From Phocoena phocoena (Eukaryota > Chordata > Mammalia > Artiodactyla > Phocoenidae): a DNA stretch of 64,000 bases. A program made the translations under genes and the position numbers. How positions within the stretch are numbered: position 1 is the first letter of the stretch; every line of letters begins with the position of its first letter. The stretch covers positions 28,605,818-28,669,817 of the forward strand of contig NC_089239.1 of NCBI RefSeq assembly GCF_963924675.1. The letters run 5' to 3'. The notes below the pieces were generated by a model, which was given only the letters and a program-made list of their open reading frames with translations, ran no database searches and had not been told where the DNA came from. Below are positions 12,935 through 24,359 of the stretch, piece after piece.

Positions 12935-13290
12935 AAAATGGTCCTGATGAAACTAGGGGCAGGACAGGACTAAAGACACAGACATAGAGAATGCACCTGG
13001 GGACACGGGGATGGGAAAGGTAAGCTGGAACTAAGTGAGAGAATGGCATGGACATATATACAGTACCAAATGTAAAATAGATAGCTAGTGGGAAGCAGCC
13101 GCATGGCACAGGGAGATCAGCTCGGTGCTTTGTTATCACCTAGAGGGGAGGGATAGGGAGGGTGGGAGGGAGACACAAGAGGGAGAAGATATGGGGATAT
13201 ATGTATATGTATAGCTGATTCACTTTGTTATAAAGCAGAAACTAACACACCATTGTAAAGCAGTTATACTCCAATAAAGATGTTAAAAAA
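12935..13290 (+). mobile_element. L1 3' UTR of the 7.5-13.3 kb element
   Basis: This is the same 3' UTR type as at 4728-5008 and, reversed, at 63459-64000. A poly-purine stretch (gggagggtgggagggag) precedes the terminal block. The AATAAA signal is at 13272-13277 and the A tail is only about six bases long. Confidence 0.93.
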
Positions 13291-14539
13291 ACCACAATAG
13301 CTCAAGGAGTTTAACTTCTGATAATAAAGTCACCTTGTTTGCTATATCCTAAAAAAATAAATAAATAATGAACAGAAACAGATACTGAATTCATAATTCC
13401 AGGATTGCCTTTACCCTCTTAACACAGATTTCTCTGCCCCCTAAGATATTCTACAGTAATCCAGAGTATATACATTATCTTTAGGATGGCAGGTTTTCAT
13501 CAGCTTTCATGGTCACTAGATTATACATTACAGGTGAAAGAAAATGTATAGTATAGCAGGGTGGTAGTCAATTTAAGGTCCTAGGGTTATGTACATGACA
13601 TGTCTAGATACACATGTATATATAAACTTCATGTACAAATATATAGTTATATATAATTTATAATATATATTGCTAATTCACTACAGCTGCAAGGTGTTAG
13701 GTGATGAGGTGACATTCTTGAGGCCTCTATTGTTAACAGATTCATAGTTTTTAAAGATAAACTCTCTGGAGGCATGATTTTGATCCTCAGATCTTTTAAG
13801 CATCAACCCACAGCAATGACCAAGTGTGTCCTGTTAATTACCTTTGCCCGATTCTAACTGACAGCACATGGCTATGCCGTGGACTAAACACCTTGCAAAA
13901 CCATTCGGAGGTCATCAAGGAGAGGGTATTAGTCTTATCAATAACTGGCCCATGGTTATAGGATCCAGAGAATAGCTGTTCAGCATGGAGAGTAATCTAG
14001 CACTTGTGACCATGCATTTTAACATTTGAGAGTGGATCTCAATCTGATTTATGAACAAATGGGGTCTTATTTTTCTTGAACTCTACACAGTTATTTTATA
14101 ATCACTTGCATAAGGATAACCTAATGATGACTCCAAAAAAGAAAAAAATATATAAACGAAAAATTCCCCTTGTTTATAAACAAATTCAGGAAGAATGATG
14201 AAGAGAAAGGAGGTAGAATAGAAGACTCTTCACAAGCCTTAATAATACCAAGCAACTAATGTGGAACCAAAATATTAGCACAATATAATGATATGACATG
14301 TTTCACAAAGTTCTTAGAATTTGAGTTCGCAGGTTCTGTATTTTTTATAACATCACAAACGTGTGTATATTTTAAAAGTCTATTTACATAACAGTCACAC
14401 GACTATAAAACAGAATGTTCCCCTAGTCATAATATTTTAACAGTATATGAATAGTTTATGTGAGTTAGAGCATAGGCACTAATTTCTACATATCTCACTA
14501 CTGGTACATGATAAGGACACATATACTCCTATAGTTTCT
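13291..14539. other. Noncoding DNA, nothing recognised
   Basis: No coding frame or clear repeat is seen. A taaataaataa stretch lies at 13355-13366 and an AT-rich patch at 13610-13675. Confidence 0.5.
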
Positions 14540-14660
14540 CACTAATGAAGAAAATGAGGTTGAAATTGAATTAACAGTTTAAGACTCTGTGGTTGGAAAG
14601 TTCAAAGCCAGGGATGAACTCAGGTCCTTTTGTTCCTCTTACGTGGCTCTTTATATGTTT
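14540..14660 (-). mobile_element. Possible MIR remnant
   Basis: The reversed MIR pattern is visible in degraded form: 'gaagaaaatgaggttgaaat', then 'gccagggatgaactcaggtc'. Divergence is high. Confidence 0.5.
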
Positions 14661-14984
14661 CCTTTCCCAAGAAAATGTAACACAACTGAAGGTCTGTTAC
14701 AAACCACCGACTAAAAAAATTAAGTACATTAAAATGTTACTAAGCTTCAGATGCCATCTTACTATGACTAAAATAATCCTGTAGAACGTATCATCTTTTT
14801 AAAATCATAAGTCATCAAGTACCAGTAATTTATAAACAATGAGGCATCATCCCATATTACATATATTGATCCGCTTAGGATTTTTTGTCCAAATGGAACT
14901 CCGCTATAGAAGGGAAATGCTAGCTAATTTAAAAACAAAATCAAAAAGCGTCAAATTAACTTTATAAGATAATGGACATTTTTT

Positions 14985-15325
14985 TCATTAGTTTATCCAG
15001 TTTTACTGAGATGTAATTGACATAAAGCACTGTGTAAGTTTAAGGTATACAGCATACTGACTTGACTTTCATATACTGTGAAATGATTACCATGATAAGA
15101 TTAGTTAACATCCATCATCTCATATAGATACAAAAAGAAAAAGAAAGAGAAAACAATGACTTTTTCTTCTAGTGATGGAAACTCTTAGGATCTAGTCTCT
15201 TAGCAACTTTCCAATTCACCACACAGCAGTGTTAATTACAGTCATCATGTTGTATATTACATCCTGGGATTTATTTGTCTAATAACTGGAAATTTGTGTT
15301 ATCTTATAACTTGGAAATAGGTTTG
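14985..15325 (-). mobile_element. Old L1M 3' UTR, reversed
   Basis: It contains the reversed L1M 3' end 'ttttactgagatgtaattga' followed by 'gattagttaacatccatcat', 'tcatatagatacaaaaag' and 'tcatcatgttgtatattac'. The same block order recurs at 22975 and 54050. Confidence 0.85.
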
Positions 15326-15849
15326 AAACTTATTTTTAGTGAAGCAACAGTGCAACATGGGTGGCGGCTTTCATCCTAGTGTCCTGGGTCTTTCCATTTT
15401 GATGCCCACCCCCATCTCCAAGGTCCTCACTGCCATCTGTCTGCTGACTCTGGAAGAGGAGGAGAAAGAAAAGAGCAGAAGAGAAGAGAAAGACTTTCTT
15501 ACAAGCCCTGACCCAGAAGAGAAACAAGTCACTGTCACTCTCACCTTCCTTTGCTGACAGTCTGTCACGTAACTACAACTAGATACAAGGGGCCTGACAC
15601 ATAAAGTCCCAAATCTTTTCTGGCAATAATGCTATTCTCTGAAAGGGGGGCATCTACTTTTTTGGACATCTGATCTTATCTGCTGTGTTAATGTTTCATC
15701 ACATTTGATCAGGTAAGCTAATCATCCCCAAGTTTCCAAAACCCTATTTCATGGTGATAAATAAAAAACTGTGTCCTTCTATCCACAGGTGAAACTATTC
15801 TGCACTCCTCTAGAGCCGTCGACGAGAAGGGTAGTATACAACAAAAGTT
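15326..15849. other. Noncoding DNA, nothing recognised
   Basis: Overlapping 63-72 codon frames at 15336-15568 on both strands arise from a low-complexity gaggagaaagaaaag stretch and are not credible genes. Confidence 0.5.
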
Positions 15850-16080
15850 TTAGGGGATCAGGGTTCAAAATCTAGTCTAAGAGTTGTGTCACTGTGGACA
15901 TATCATTCAATTTTGAACCTCTGTTTGCACCTGAGTAAAGAATTCTTTCACGTGGAGGTTAACACGGGGGCGGGGGATGGACGTAATGTCTGATAATAAC
16001 TCTTGGTATAAAAGCACATGACAGTTTCCACAACCATTTTACGTGCTCCTCGTAACATTAGTAGGAGTGGTCAATGAGAA
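15850..16080 (+). mobile_element. MIR remnant
   Basis: Degraded MIR in sense orientation: 'gggttcaaaatctagtc', 'gtgtcactgtggacatatca', then 'gaacctctgtttgcacctga', ending in an AT-rich tail. Confidence 0.55.
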
Positions 16081-16239
16081 AGTGTTTTATAAAAGACTGT
16101 GTGGTGATCAGCCCAATCCTGCCTAGGATTTTGTTAAGGAGAAAAATACTATGCAATCCTGCCTCTTTTGGATGGAGATTTGGGGGGACCATGAGAAGTG
16201 ATAATGCTTATTAGAAACACCATGCAAGAATAAGCTTGC

Positions 16240-16415
16240 TGCTCGGCACTTGGTGTGTTGTAACGTAGTTACCCCAGTAGCTTTGTGAATGGGAATAATA
16301 CACCCACGTTAATCAATAAAGAATTTAAAACTCAAGGGAGTCAGGTATACCCAGGATTCAAATTTAGGTTTCTCCGAATAAAAGCCCTATTGTCTTTCTA
16401 TTAGGCCTCAGATCT
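16240..16415 (-). mobile_element. Possible MIR remnant
   Basis: Reversed MIR features are visible, notably 'cccaggattcaaatttaggt' followed by 'gccctattgtctttctatta'. Only the distal half is convincing. Confidence 0.45.
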
Positions 16416-17609
16416 CAGCTCCATAGTCTTCATGGGGCGGACGGTGATGCTACTGCTGGACCAGACTTTAAGAATTATGTCAGCTGCTACGGATGGAAAC
16501 AGGGCTATTTGTCATGCACCCCAGCTGCATCTGAAGCTTATGCTTTAGATGAAAGTTGCACGTACACTGCAGGCTGAGCAAACTCAACTCCCTTGCTCAC
16601 TCTTTTTCATTTATGAGAGTGGTCCTTTTCCAACGGGTAGAACTCTTCTTATTATTTCTGTGATTCCCTGAGTCTCATCATCCACTATACGTTGGGTGGG
16701 AGGAAGGCTAAATACAAGCATGAATAGGTGGTATTTATTTAATCAGAAAATGAAAAGGATGCATTTGGGGACATAACACACATGACAGTGACCCAAGTTA
16801 CTTACACCACCTCCTGTTTTTATGATACCATCTAATTTGCCATTATAATTCAAAGTAACTTCATTTTCCCAGGTGGAAGACAGGACATTACTGTAACTTA
16901 TAATTTGATGGTAATTAGAGTGCAAACTCACATAATTAGTGTGGCAAGATCACTCTTCCATTTGTTTCCCCAGTGAATCACATCCCTCACAGAGGAAGCT
17001 CTTGAAGGGTGGGTTTAAAGTTTCAAGTGCTATGTATAGATTGGATGGCATCTCAATAATCATAATATGATCTTCTTTCCGTTTCCAGAGAATATTCTGA
17101 AATAGTCTCCCTGGCCAAACTGAGGAAAGATCTAAGTTTATGGATGAACTCTAGAAGCATGGATGTGCCTGGGACACTCAGGCTATATCGTGAAGGATGA
17201 AGAGAAACTCACGGCACCGAGAACACTGACTCACGCTTGGTCTCAAGATTTTCATGCATAATATTCATTTATTCTACAAACAAATTCCGCTCTGAGCACA
17301 GGACGCACCTGCCCCAGAACCTCCTTCCCAGTGTGGAGGACTGGTGACCACACACTCACCTACACGCCTTACTTACATGATGATGACCACCCCCTGCCCT
17401 CATATCGTCACCCTTTTAAAGTGACTACCTTCTTCTTCTTTCAGTTTTTAGCATCAACTTGTGATTTAGTAACAACCTTACTAATGTCTCAAGTCCTCCT
17501 CTCCAGACCCAGCGGTTCTGCCTTAGTTACTCCTGGCTGCATTCAAAGTCTCCTTGGAAACACCCACCTGTAGAGATAATCACTCCATTCCTGTGCCCCA
17601 GGTATCCTT
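16416..17609. other. Noncoding DNA, nothing recognised
   Basis: An 80-codon plus frame at 17331-17573 has no recognisable domain. No repeat family is identifiable. Confidence 0.5.
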
Positions 17610-18130
17610 CCACAAACCTGAAAATGTCTTGGCAATAACATAGAGCAAGAGGCACTTTCATACTCAACTCGTGCAAACTTGAATTAGGCCCGGCATTTTA
17701 GAGATCGGTTTGGCAATACTGAGTCAAGCTGAAGGTGATTATCTCCCACACTCAGGAAATTCCACTTATTATTTTTATATTAAGAGTAACTCTCAGAAAC
17801 CTGCCCAGCGAGAAATGCATAGGAAAGGTCCTGGCAATATTGTTTCTAACATCAAGAATAAGGAACAATCCAAGGTCTTTCAACAGGAAAATGCAAAAAC
17901 AAGTGGGTATTATATATAAAGTAAAAGTGAGCACCAGTTACAAGTTGGAAACTATAAATGACTGTCAGTTTTGGTAATTCAAATGCATAAAATTAAGGAT
18001 TAAGGATATGTAAGTTGCAGAGAAAAGTGAAACTTTCATACTTCTCATACAATATCAAGTAATATTTTGAAGACATATATAGTGAAATATCCAGAACGTT
18101 GGCTGAGCATTACGTGTCCAGGTTTGTTCT
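17610..18130 (+). mobile_element. Probable old L1 ORF2 remnant
   Basis: It shows a weak but ordered match to the L1 ORF2 C-terminal region: 'gagatcggtttggcaatac', 'gagaaatgcataggaaagg', 'caatattgtttctaac' and 'tttcaacaggaaaatgca'. Very diverged. Confidence 0.5.
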
Positions 18131-18659
18131 AAGTATTTTGCTCTTGGGAAGCGTAAACATGGAATTTATGAGAATATTTTTCTGTGCTGAGGGGTTCACG
18201 GTGGAGAGGGTGAGAAACAGGTACAGGAAAGTTGCCTAGGCTTCACGTATAATGTGCGTTTTCTTTTCAAAGGTATCTGCAGCAAGAAGGGAATTTTCCA
18301 TATGTTGTCCTCTCTGCTATATTCTTATTTTTGATGTCTATTCAGCCTCACAAGTTACAATCATGCCACTGTTTTCTGAGAAAACCTTTGTAGATTAATC
18401 TTCTCTGAGTTTATGTTCTCTGTGTAAAAATGCTACTTGTAATAGGATGCCCAAATCGAAATAATCTTCAGCATATACAATCAAGAAGAATTAAGAAACT
18501 ATCAAGGTGTGACACTGTCATGTTTCCTTCTAATTCAGTGGGCACCAAACTGCAAAAATATATAAAAATGAAGATAAACTACTGCCCATGGATGAAGTTT
18601 TAGGACATTTATTATACATAATAGCACATGAAATATCCAATCGTATCTTTATTTCCATA
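18131..18659. other. Noncoding DNA, nothing recognised
   Basis: AT-rich, with no gene or identifiable repeat. It may include the decayed 5' part of the L1 that follows. Confidence 0.45.
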
Positions 18660-20010
18660 AAAAATAAGTTTCTCTTGAAAAGTCTAGTCAGACTGGGAGA
18701 AAATATTTGCAAAAGACACATCTGATAAAGGACTGTTATCCAACATATACAAAGAACTCTTACAACTCATCAATAAGAAAACAAACTGACTAAAAATGGG
18801 CTAACAACCTTAACAGACAACTCACCAAAGACAATGGCAAATAAGCACAGGAAAAGATGCTCCACATCACATATCATTGGGGAAGTGCAAATTAAAACAA
18901 CAATGAGACACGACCACGTACCTATTACAATGGTCAAAATCCAGAGCGCTGACAACACAAAGAGTTGGGGAAGATGTGGAGCAACGGGAACTCGCGTCAC
19001 TGCTGGTGGGGATGCAACACGGTGCAGCCACTTTGGGAGACAGCTCGGCAGCTTCTTACAAAACGAAACATACTCGTATCATCTATCAGTCATACTCCTT
19101 GGTATCCACTCAAAGGTGTTGAAAACTTATGTCCACACAAAAACATGCACACAAATGTTTATAGCAGATATATTCCTAACTGCCAAAACCTGGAGGCAAC
19201 TGAGATGTCCTTCAGTAGGTGACGGATAAAGTATGAAACATGCAGACAATGGAATATTAGTCAGCAGTAAAAAGAAATGAGCTGTCAAACCATGAAAAAA
19301 TATGGAGAAAGCTTAAGTTCATGTGACGAAGTGAATGAAGCCAAACTGAAAGGCTGTATGCTGTATTATTCCAACTATGTGACATTCTATAAAAAGCAAA
19401 ATTACGGACACAGTAAAAGAACGATAGTGGTTACCAGGATTTGGGGGGGGGGGAGGGGGAAGGAAGGATGAATAGGCTGGGCAAAAAAGGTTTTTCAGGG
19501 CAGTGAAACTATGTAAGATACTGTAATGGTGGATACATGTCATTATACATTCGACCAAACCCATAGAATGTACACCACCAAGATGCTGTAAACTGATGTA
19601 AACTATGAACTTTGGGTGATAATGTGTCAAAATAGGTTCATGGGTTATAAAATAATACGTATCATGGGCTTCCCTGGTGGCGCAGTGGTTGAGAGTCCGC
19701 CTGCCGATGCAGGGGACGCGGGTTCGCGCCCCTGTCCGGGAAGATCCCACATGCCGCGGAGCGGCTGGGCCCGTGAGCCATGGCCGCTGAGCCTGCGCGT
19801 CCGGAGCCTGTGCTCCACAACAGGAGAGGCCACAGCAGTGAGAGGCCCGTGTACCGCAAAAATAAATAAATAAATAAATAATAATAATACGTATCAGCTG
19901 GTGGGGTTGTTGATAATGGGGGACAGGGAGTGTATGGGAAATCTTACACCTTCTGCTCATTTTTGCTGTGACCCTAAAACTACTCTAAAAAATAAAGTCC
20001 ATTAAAATAC
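18660..20010 (+). mobile_element. Old L1 (ORF2 C-terminus plus 3' UTR), split by a SINE
   Basis: Order is 'gggagaaaatatttgcaaaa', 'aaaaatgggctaacaacc', 'gtggggatgcaacacggtgc', then the 3' UTR 'gtggttaccaggatttgggg' and 'aaaactactctaaaaaataaa'. A broken ORF2 frame at 18834-19229 retains C-terminal L1 character. The element is interrupted at 19665-19882 by a CHR SINE and is therefore older than it. A G-run lies at 19442-19458. Confidence 0.88.
19665..19882 (+). mobile_element. CHR SINE with 14-bp target-site duplication
   Basis: A tRNA-derived SINE with a pol III A box (tggcgcagtgg, 19678-19688) and B box (ggttcgcgccc, 19721-19731). The GC-rich cetacean-type body follows, ending in an (aaat)n tail. 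Perfect 14-bp duplications (aataatacgtatca) lie at 19651-19664 and 19883-19896 inside the older L1. Low divergence indicates a fairly recent insertion. Confidence 0.98.
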
Positions 20011-20319
20011 ATAAGTTTCTCAATTTTGTCAATTACTTTAAAAAATAAAGTCTTTAAAAATCCCCTCTAAACTCTAAATGCATATTGAATTACAAAAACA
20101 AACTATCTAATTAGGGTCTACAATATATGTCAAACCAAAATACATAATCATGGACTTCTGCTTTCATGAACAATCACCTGTGGTAGAAAATGCTCTCTCG
20201 CAGTAAACAACTAGTAAGCTACACAGGATATATTAAATTGATTTTTTTCATTATTTGGGCAAAAGACAAATACAGGGTTGTCATTCTTGAGAGAAAATAA
20301 ACCAATGAAATAAATCTTA
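20011..20319. other. AT-rich noncoding DNA
   Basis: No gene or clear repeat. It lies between the L1 tail and the next L1-lineage remnant. Confidence 0.5.
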
Positions 20320-22435
20320 TGCCAGCCCCTTAAGGCTAGGAGAAAGCTTTAAAGCCAGAGTACAAGGGGAAAAACAAAACCAAAACCAAAAAACAGAAAA
20401 GCTAACTAATAGAGCCCAAAGTTCTCTGAGTCTAGGAGACAGATCAGAATTCACTGAGGCAGAGCTTGTTAGATTTTTGGGGATGAGAACATCAGAGGGG
20501 AGACAGGTGGACGGAAAGAGAACTTTAGAGATATGCAAAAGAATTCCTGAATTTTTGTCTGACTATTTAATCCAGCACATATGAGCTGAAATTCAATGAT
20601 GCTAGAGAAAAACCCCCAGAGCCACAAAGAGCTGGAAAAATTCTGTATCCGACCAGACAGAACGTAGAGACCCTGAAATACACACAGCATCTAGTGGAAT
20701 TCTCCCAAAGACAGTAGCAGCCAACATTAGCTCCAGGCTGAAGCATCCTCTGACTCGGCCCTGAGGAAGCTTAAAATAAGCACTGCATAGGTAAAACTGA
20801 CTCTAAGTTATCGGAATTTCTGAACAAAGCTCAACACCATTAAAGGAACAGAACAAAACTCAGTACCCAGCAGTGTAAAATCATGTCTGTCATCCAATAA
20901 AATATTACCAGGCATATGAAGAGACAGAAATATATGATCCATAACCAGGAGATAAATCAGTAATAAAATTAGAGAAATGACAGAGATGATAAAATTAGTA
21001 GATGTGGTAGTTAGCAAAGCCAGTATAAATATAATCCACATGCTCAAGAATGCAGAAGAAAACGTGAGCATGTTGAGGAAAAGCACTGGAAAACATACTT
21101 GTAAAAATCTAAGTTGAACTTCTAGAGATGAAAATTTACATCTAAAATAAAAAGTACACTGGGTATGATGAACAGAGGATTAAAAACACAGAATAAAACA
21201 TTAGTGAATTTGAAGAAATAGCAATAGAAACTCTCAAAAATTAAACACACAGAAATAAAAGACTGAATTAAAATGAACAGAGTATCACAGACCCATGGTA
21301 AAATATAAAACAGTCAAAAATACATACAATTTGAGCCCTAGGAGGAGAGAAGGAGCTAAAAACAAAAAATATGTATATGTTTAAAGAAATAGTGGATAGA
21401 AACTTATTTGATGAACAGTATAATCCTACAGATCCAAGAATTCAACAACCTCCAACCACAAAAACATAAGAAAATTCCGCAAAGATGTATCATAATAAAA
21501 TTGCTGAAGAACAGTAATAAAAATGAAGGTCTAAAAAGCAGACAGTATAAAGGTGGAGGGGATAACTTACTTTTAGATTAAAAACATAAGAATTATCACA
21601 GACTTCTCATGAGAAACTGTACAGGCTACAAAACAATGGAGCAACAATTTTTAGAGTACTAAAAGACAAAAGTCTGTATCTAGTAAAAATACATTTTAAA
21701 AACTAGTCAAAAAGGGGCATTTTCAGACACAGTAAAGCTGAGAGAAGTCATCACCATCACATGTACTACAAGAATATCATAAAGGGTATTCTTCAAGCCA
21801 AAAGAAAAAGCTTAAGGGATGAAAAGTTGTAACTAATCAAAACATCATAAATATTTTGAATGTGGCTAAATATTATAAAATACATTCTTTCCCAGTTTTG
21901 AAATCTCTAAAAGATAACTGACAATTTAATGAAAAAATAAGATCAATGTATTATGGGGTTTAAACATGTGTAAAAATAGTAAAATGTTTGACAACAATAG
22001 CATAAAGGTTGGGAGCGGGGAAATATAAATATGCTTCTATAATGTTCTTACAATATATGTGAAATGGTATAATGTTATTTGAAGATGAATTGTGATTGGT
22101 TAAAGGGGTGTATTATAAATCCTAGAGCAGCCACTATTAAAATACAACAAGATGAAACAAGGAAACAATTATAGCTAATAAGACAATTGTAAAGAAAAAA
22201 ACTGAAAATATGCTCAATCTACCAAAAAAGCAGAGAAAAAGAAAAAAACACTTGAAAAAATAGAAAATAGATAGCAAGATATGCATAAGTACATTAAATA
22301 TAAATAGTCTATGCAACTCAACAAAATTCAGAGATTGTCGGATTGCATGAAAAAGCATATCTTAACTATTTGCTGTTTTCAAGAAACTAACTTTCCATAC
22401 GAAGACACAAATAGGTTAAAAGGATAGACGAAGAT
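20320..22435 (+). mobile_element. L1M/HAL1-like remnant, 5' UTR and ORF1 region
   Basis: The sequence follows an old L1-lineage ORF1 transcript on the plus strand. Blocks include 'actgactctaagttatcgga', 'gttgaacttctagagatgaa', 'gaagaaatagcaatagaaac', 'aatgaacagagtatcacag', 'cagacttctcatgagaaact', 'cattttcagacacagtaaag' and 'gaagacacaaataggttaaa' at the end. No frame stays open, so ORF1 is dead. The HAL1 label (half-L1, lacking a full ORF2) is plausible but not proven. Confidence 0.75.
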
Positions 22436-22974
22436 GTTACTGAAGTACCTCATCTATGTCATGATCCCTTTATTTGCTTGCAGACATACTACTAGGGAGA
22501 ACCCAAGTCTCCACATTGTAGTTGATTGTCTTTCCAAGATGTGTCTAACAAAGGACTTGTATCTTATGTAAAAATCTCTTATGAATCAATCATGAGAAGG
22601 CAGGAACTCTGTAAAAAGAGTAACTCCTTTATTTGCTTGCTGGTCCACTGGAAGAGGTGCACGAAATGGCCAGGTAGAATTTCTTAGCTTTGAGTTCAAT
22701 AAAAATCAAATTGCATCCCAGGGCAGAAGTACTCCTTCTTGGAAACCAGGAACTGTGTTCCAGACAGCCTACTTTTGTAGGTTCGAGAAACACAGATTTT
22801 GGCATTGAATCACAAGATGTGGCCATCACATAACTAGGCTAATTGGTTCTCCTCAACAAAAAGAAATTGCTCTTCAGCCTCAAGGAATCTAGTTACCGAG
22901 GAATTCCAGACCTGGCACCTGTCAGAAGTGACCTCATGGTCTTCTGTGTCAGTTGGTAGACACTTACTGAGAAC
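22436..22974. other. Noncoding DNA with a 15-bp direct repeat
   Basis: cctttatttgcttgc occurs at 22467-22481 and again at 22626-22640. The stretch between them contains an L1-like segment ('gtctaacaaaggacttgtat'). The rest is unrecognised. Confidence 0.5.
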
Positions 22975-23710
22975 AGGGTGGGCTACATACAGATATACTG
23001 CAAAATGTTTACCACAGTACAGTTAATACATACATTATTTATGTCACGTAATTACCGTTATGTTGTCCTTGCTATTAGAGGAAGAACATCAAATCTCTTT
23101 CACAGCAACTTTCAAATGTGCAGTATTGTTAACTATAGTCACCATGCTGAATGTTGGATTCCTGGAACTTATTCGTCTTATAACTTCAAGTTTGCACTCT
23201 GACCAACCTCACCACATTTCCCCCCCACTTCAGTCCCTGGCAACCACCATTCTCCCCTCTATTTATATGAGTTCAATGTTTTAAAATTCCACATATCAGA
23301 CTAGCTATCATACAGTACATGTATTTCTGTGTCTAACTTAGCATAATACATTCAAAGTCCATCCATGTTGTGATAAGTGGCAGGATCTCCTTCTTTCTTA
23401 AGGCTGAATAATATTATATATGTTATATATATGTATATATAGGCTATTGTAAATAATGCTGCAATGAAACCATGGACATGCAGATATCACTTTGACACAA
23501 TGCTTTTATCTTCTTTGGACATATAACCAGACATGAAATTGCTGAATCACATGGTAGTTCAATTTTTAATTGAGGAACCTCCACAGTATTCCATAGTGGA
23601 TGAACCAATTTACGTTCCCACCAACAGTGAACCAAGGTCCCTTTTTCTCCACATTTTTGCAAGCATTCATTTCTTTTTTTTTGATGATAGTCATTCTACT
23701 GGATTTGATT
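22975..23710 (-). mobile_element. Old L1, reversed (3' UTR into ORF2 end)
   Basis: Read on the plus strand it runs from the reversed 3' UTR ('aactatagtcaccatgctga', 'tccctggcaaccaccattct') into the reversed ORF2 C-terminus ('gtccatccatgttgtgataa', 'ggctattgtaaataatgctg', 'gttcccaccaacagtg'). The 72-codon minus frame at 23444-23662 is the ORF2 Cys-rich end (CGEKGTLVHCWW). Confidence 0.93.
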
Positions 23711-24109
23711 TTTAATCAATAACTTAACCTTCAATGTAAAATAACAACAACAAAAAAAACAGCAAATCAAACACAGGGTGAGCAGGATGATGGAAATAGA
23801 AAGAGAAACGACTTATGAATTATAAAAACAACAGAATAACAATCAAAACAAGGGGTGACAGATCAGTATAGTGGCTTATGGCAGTGAGTACTTTCTTAAG
23901 AAGAGCGTAAATAAACTTTCTCAATTGAGTAAAATATTCTAGGCCCTGATAAGGTGGTGGTTACCTGGCTGTGTAAGTTTGTAGAAGTTCATCCATGTTT
24001 AACAGCTGGTTATTTCACTGCATACAAATTTTCCCAGAATAAAACCAATAAATCTCATACAGGAAAATACCATATGAATGGTTGTTGACTTCCCATCAAA
24101 AACAATGGG
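23711..24109. other. Noncoding DNA, possibly L1-derived
   Basis: AT-rich. A segment around 23850-23990 ('ggtggttacctggctgtgta') is reminiscent of old L1 3' UTR, but I cannot place it firmly. Confidence 0.4.
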
Positions 24110-24315
24110 GGGCTTCCCTGGTGGCGCAGTGGTTGGGAATCCACCTGCCAGTGCAGGGGACACGGGTTCGTATCCCAGTCCGGGAAGATCCCACATGCCG
24201 CGGAGCAGTTAGGCCCGTGAGCCATGGCTGCTGAGCCTGCGTGTCCGGAGCCTGTGCTCCGCAACGGGAGAGGCCACAACAGTGAGAGGCCCGCGTACCG
24301 CAAAAAAAAAAAAAA
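24110..24315 (+). mobile_element. CHR SINE, short GC-rich type
   Basis: It has the gggcttccctggtggcgcag head, B box 'gggttcgtatcc', body 'catgccgcggagcagttagg' and a 14-base A tail (24302-24315). No convincing target-site duplication was found. Its reverse strand is open and forms part of a 271-codon frame (24055-24870) that is not a gene. Confidence 0.97.
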
Positions 24316-24359
24316 GTAATATAAAAAAATCCATAATGGGTGGGATTCATATATATCAA

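Larger units (their letters stand above)
7552..13290 (+). mobile_element. Near full-length L1 retrotransposon, inactive
   Basis: A 5.7-kb LINE-1. It begins with the L1 5' UTR start ('aagatggcagaggagttaga', 7563), carries ORF1 and ORF2 remnants in the correct order, and ends in a cetartiodactyl 3' UTR with 'caataaagatgtta' and a short A tail. The 5' UTR is shortened: only about 650 bases precede ORF1, and the sequence switches abruptly after about 7700, which suggests an internal deletion. Both reading frames are broken many times, so the copy cannot retrotranspose on its own. Numerous long minus-strand frames at 8.1-12.3 kb are shadows of this element. No clear target-site duplication was found. 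Confidence 0.97.

Noticed and set aside
19678..19731. tRNA-like A and B boxes suggesting a tRNA gene
   Set aside because: They belong to the head of a CHR SINE. The same pair recurs in other copies, there is no cloverleaf and the body continues into SINE sequence.
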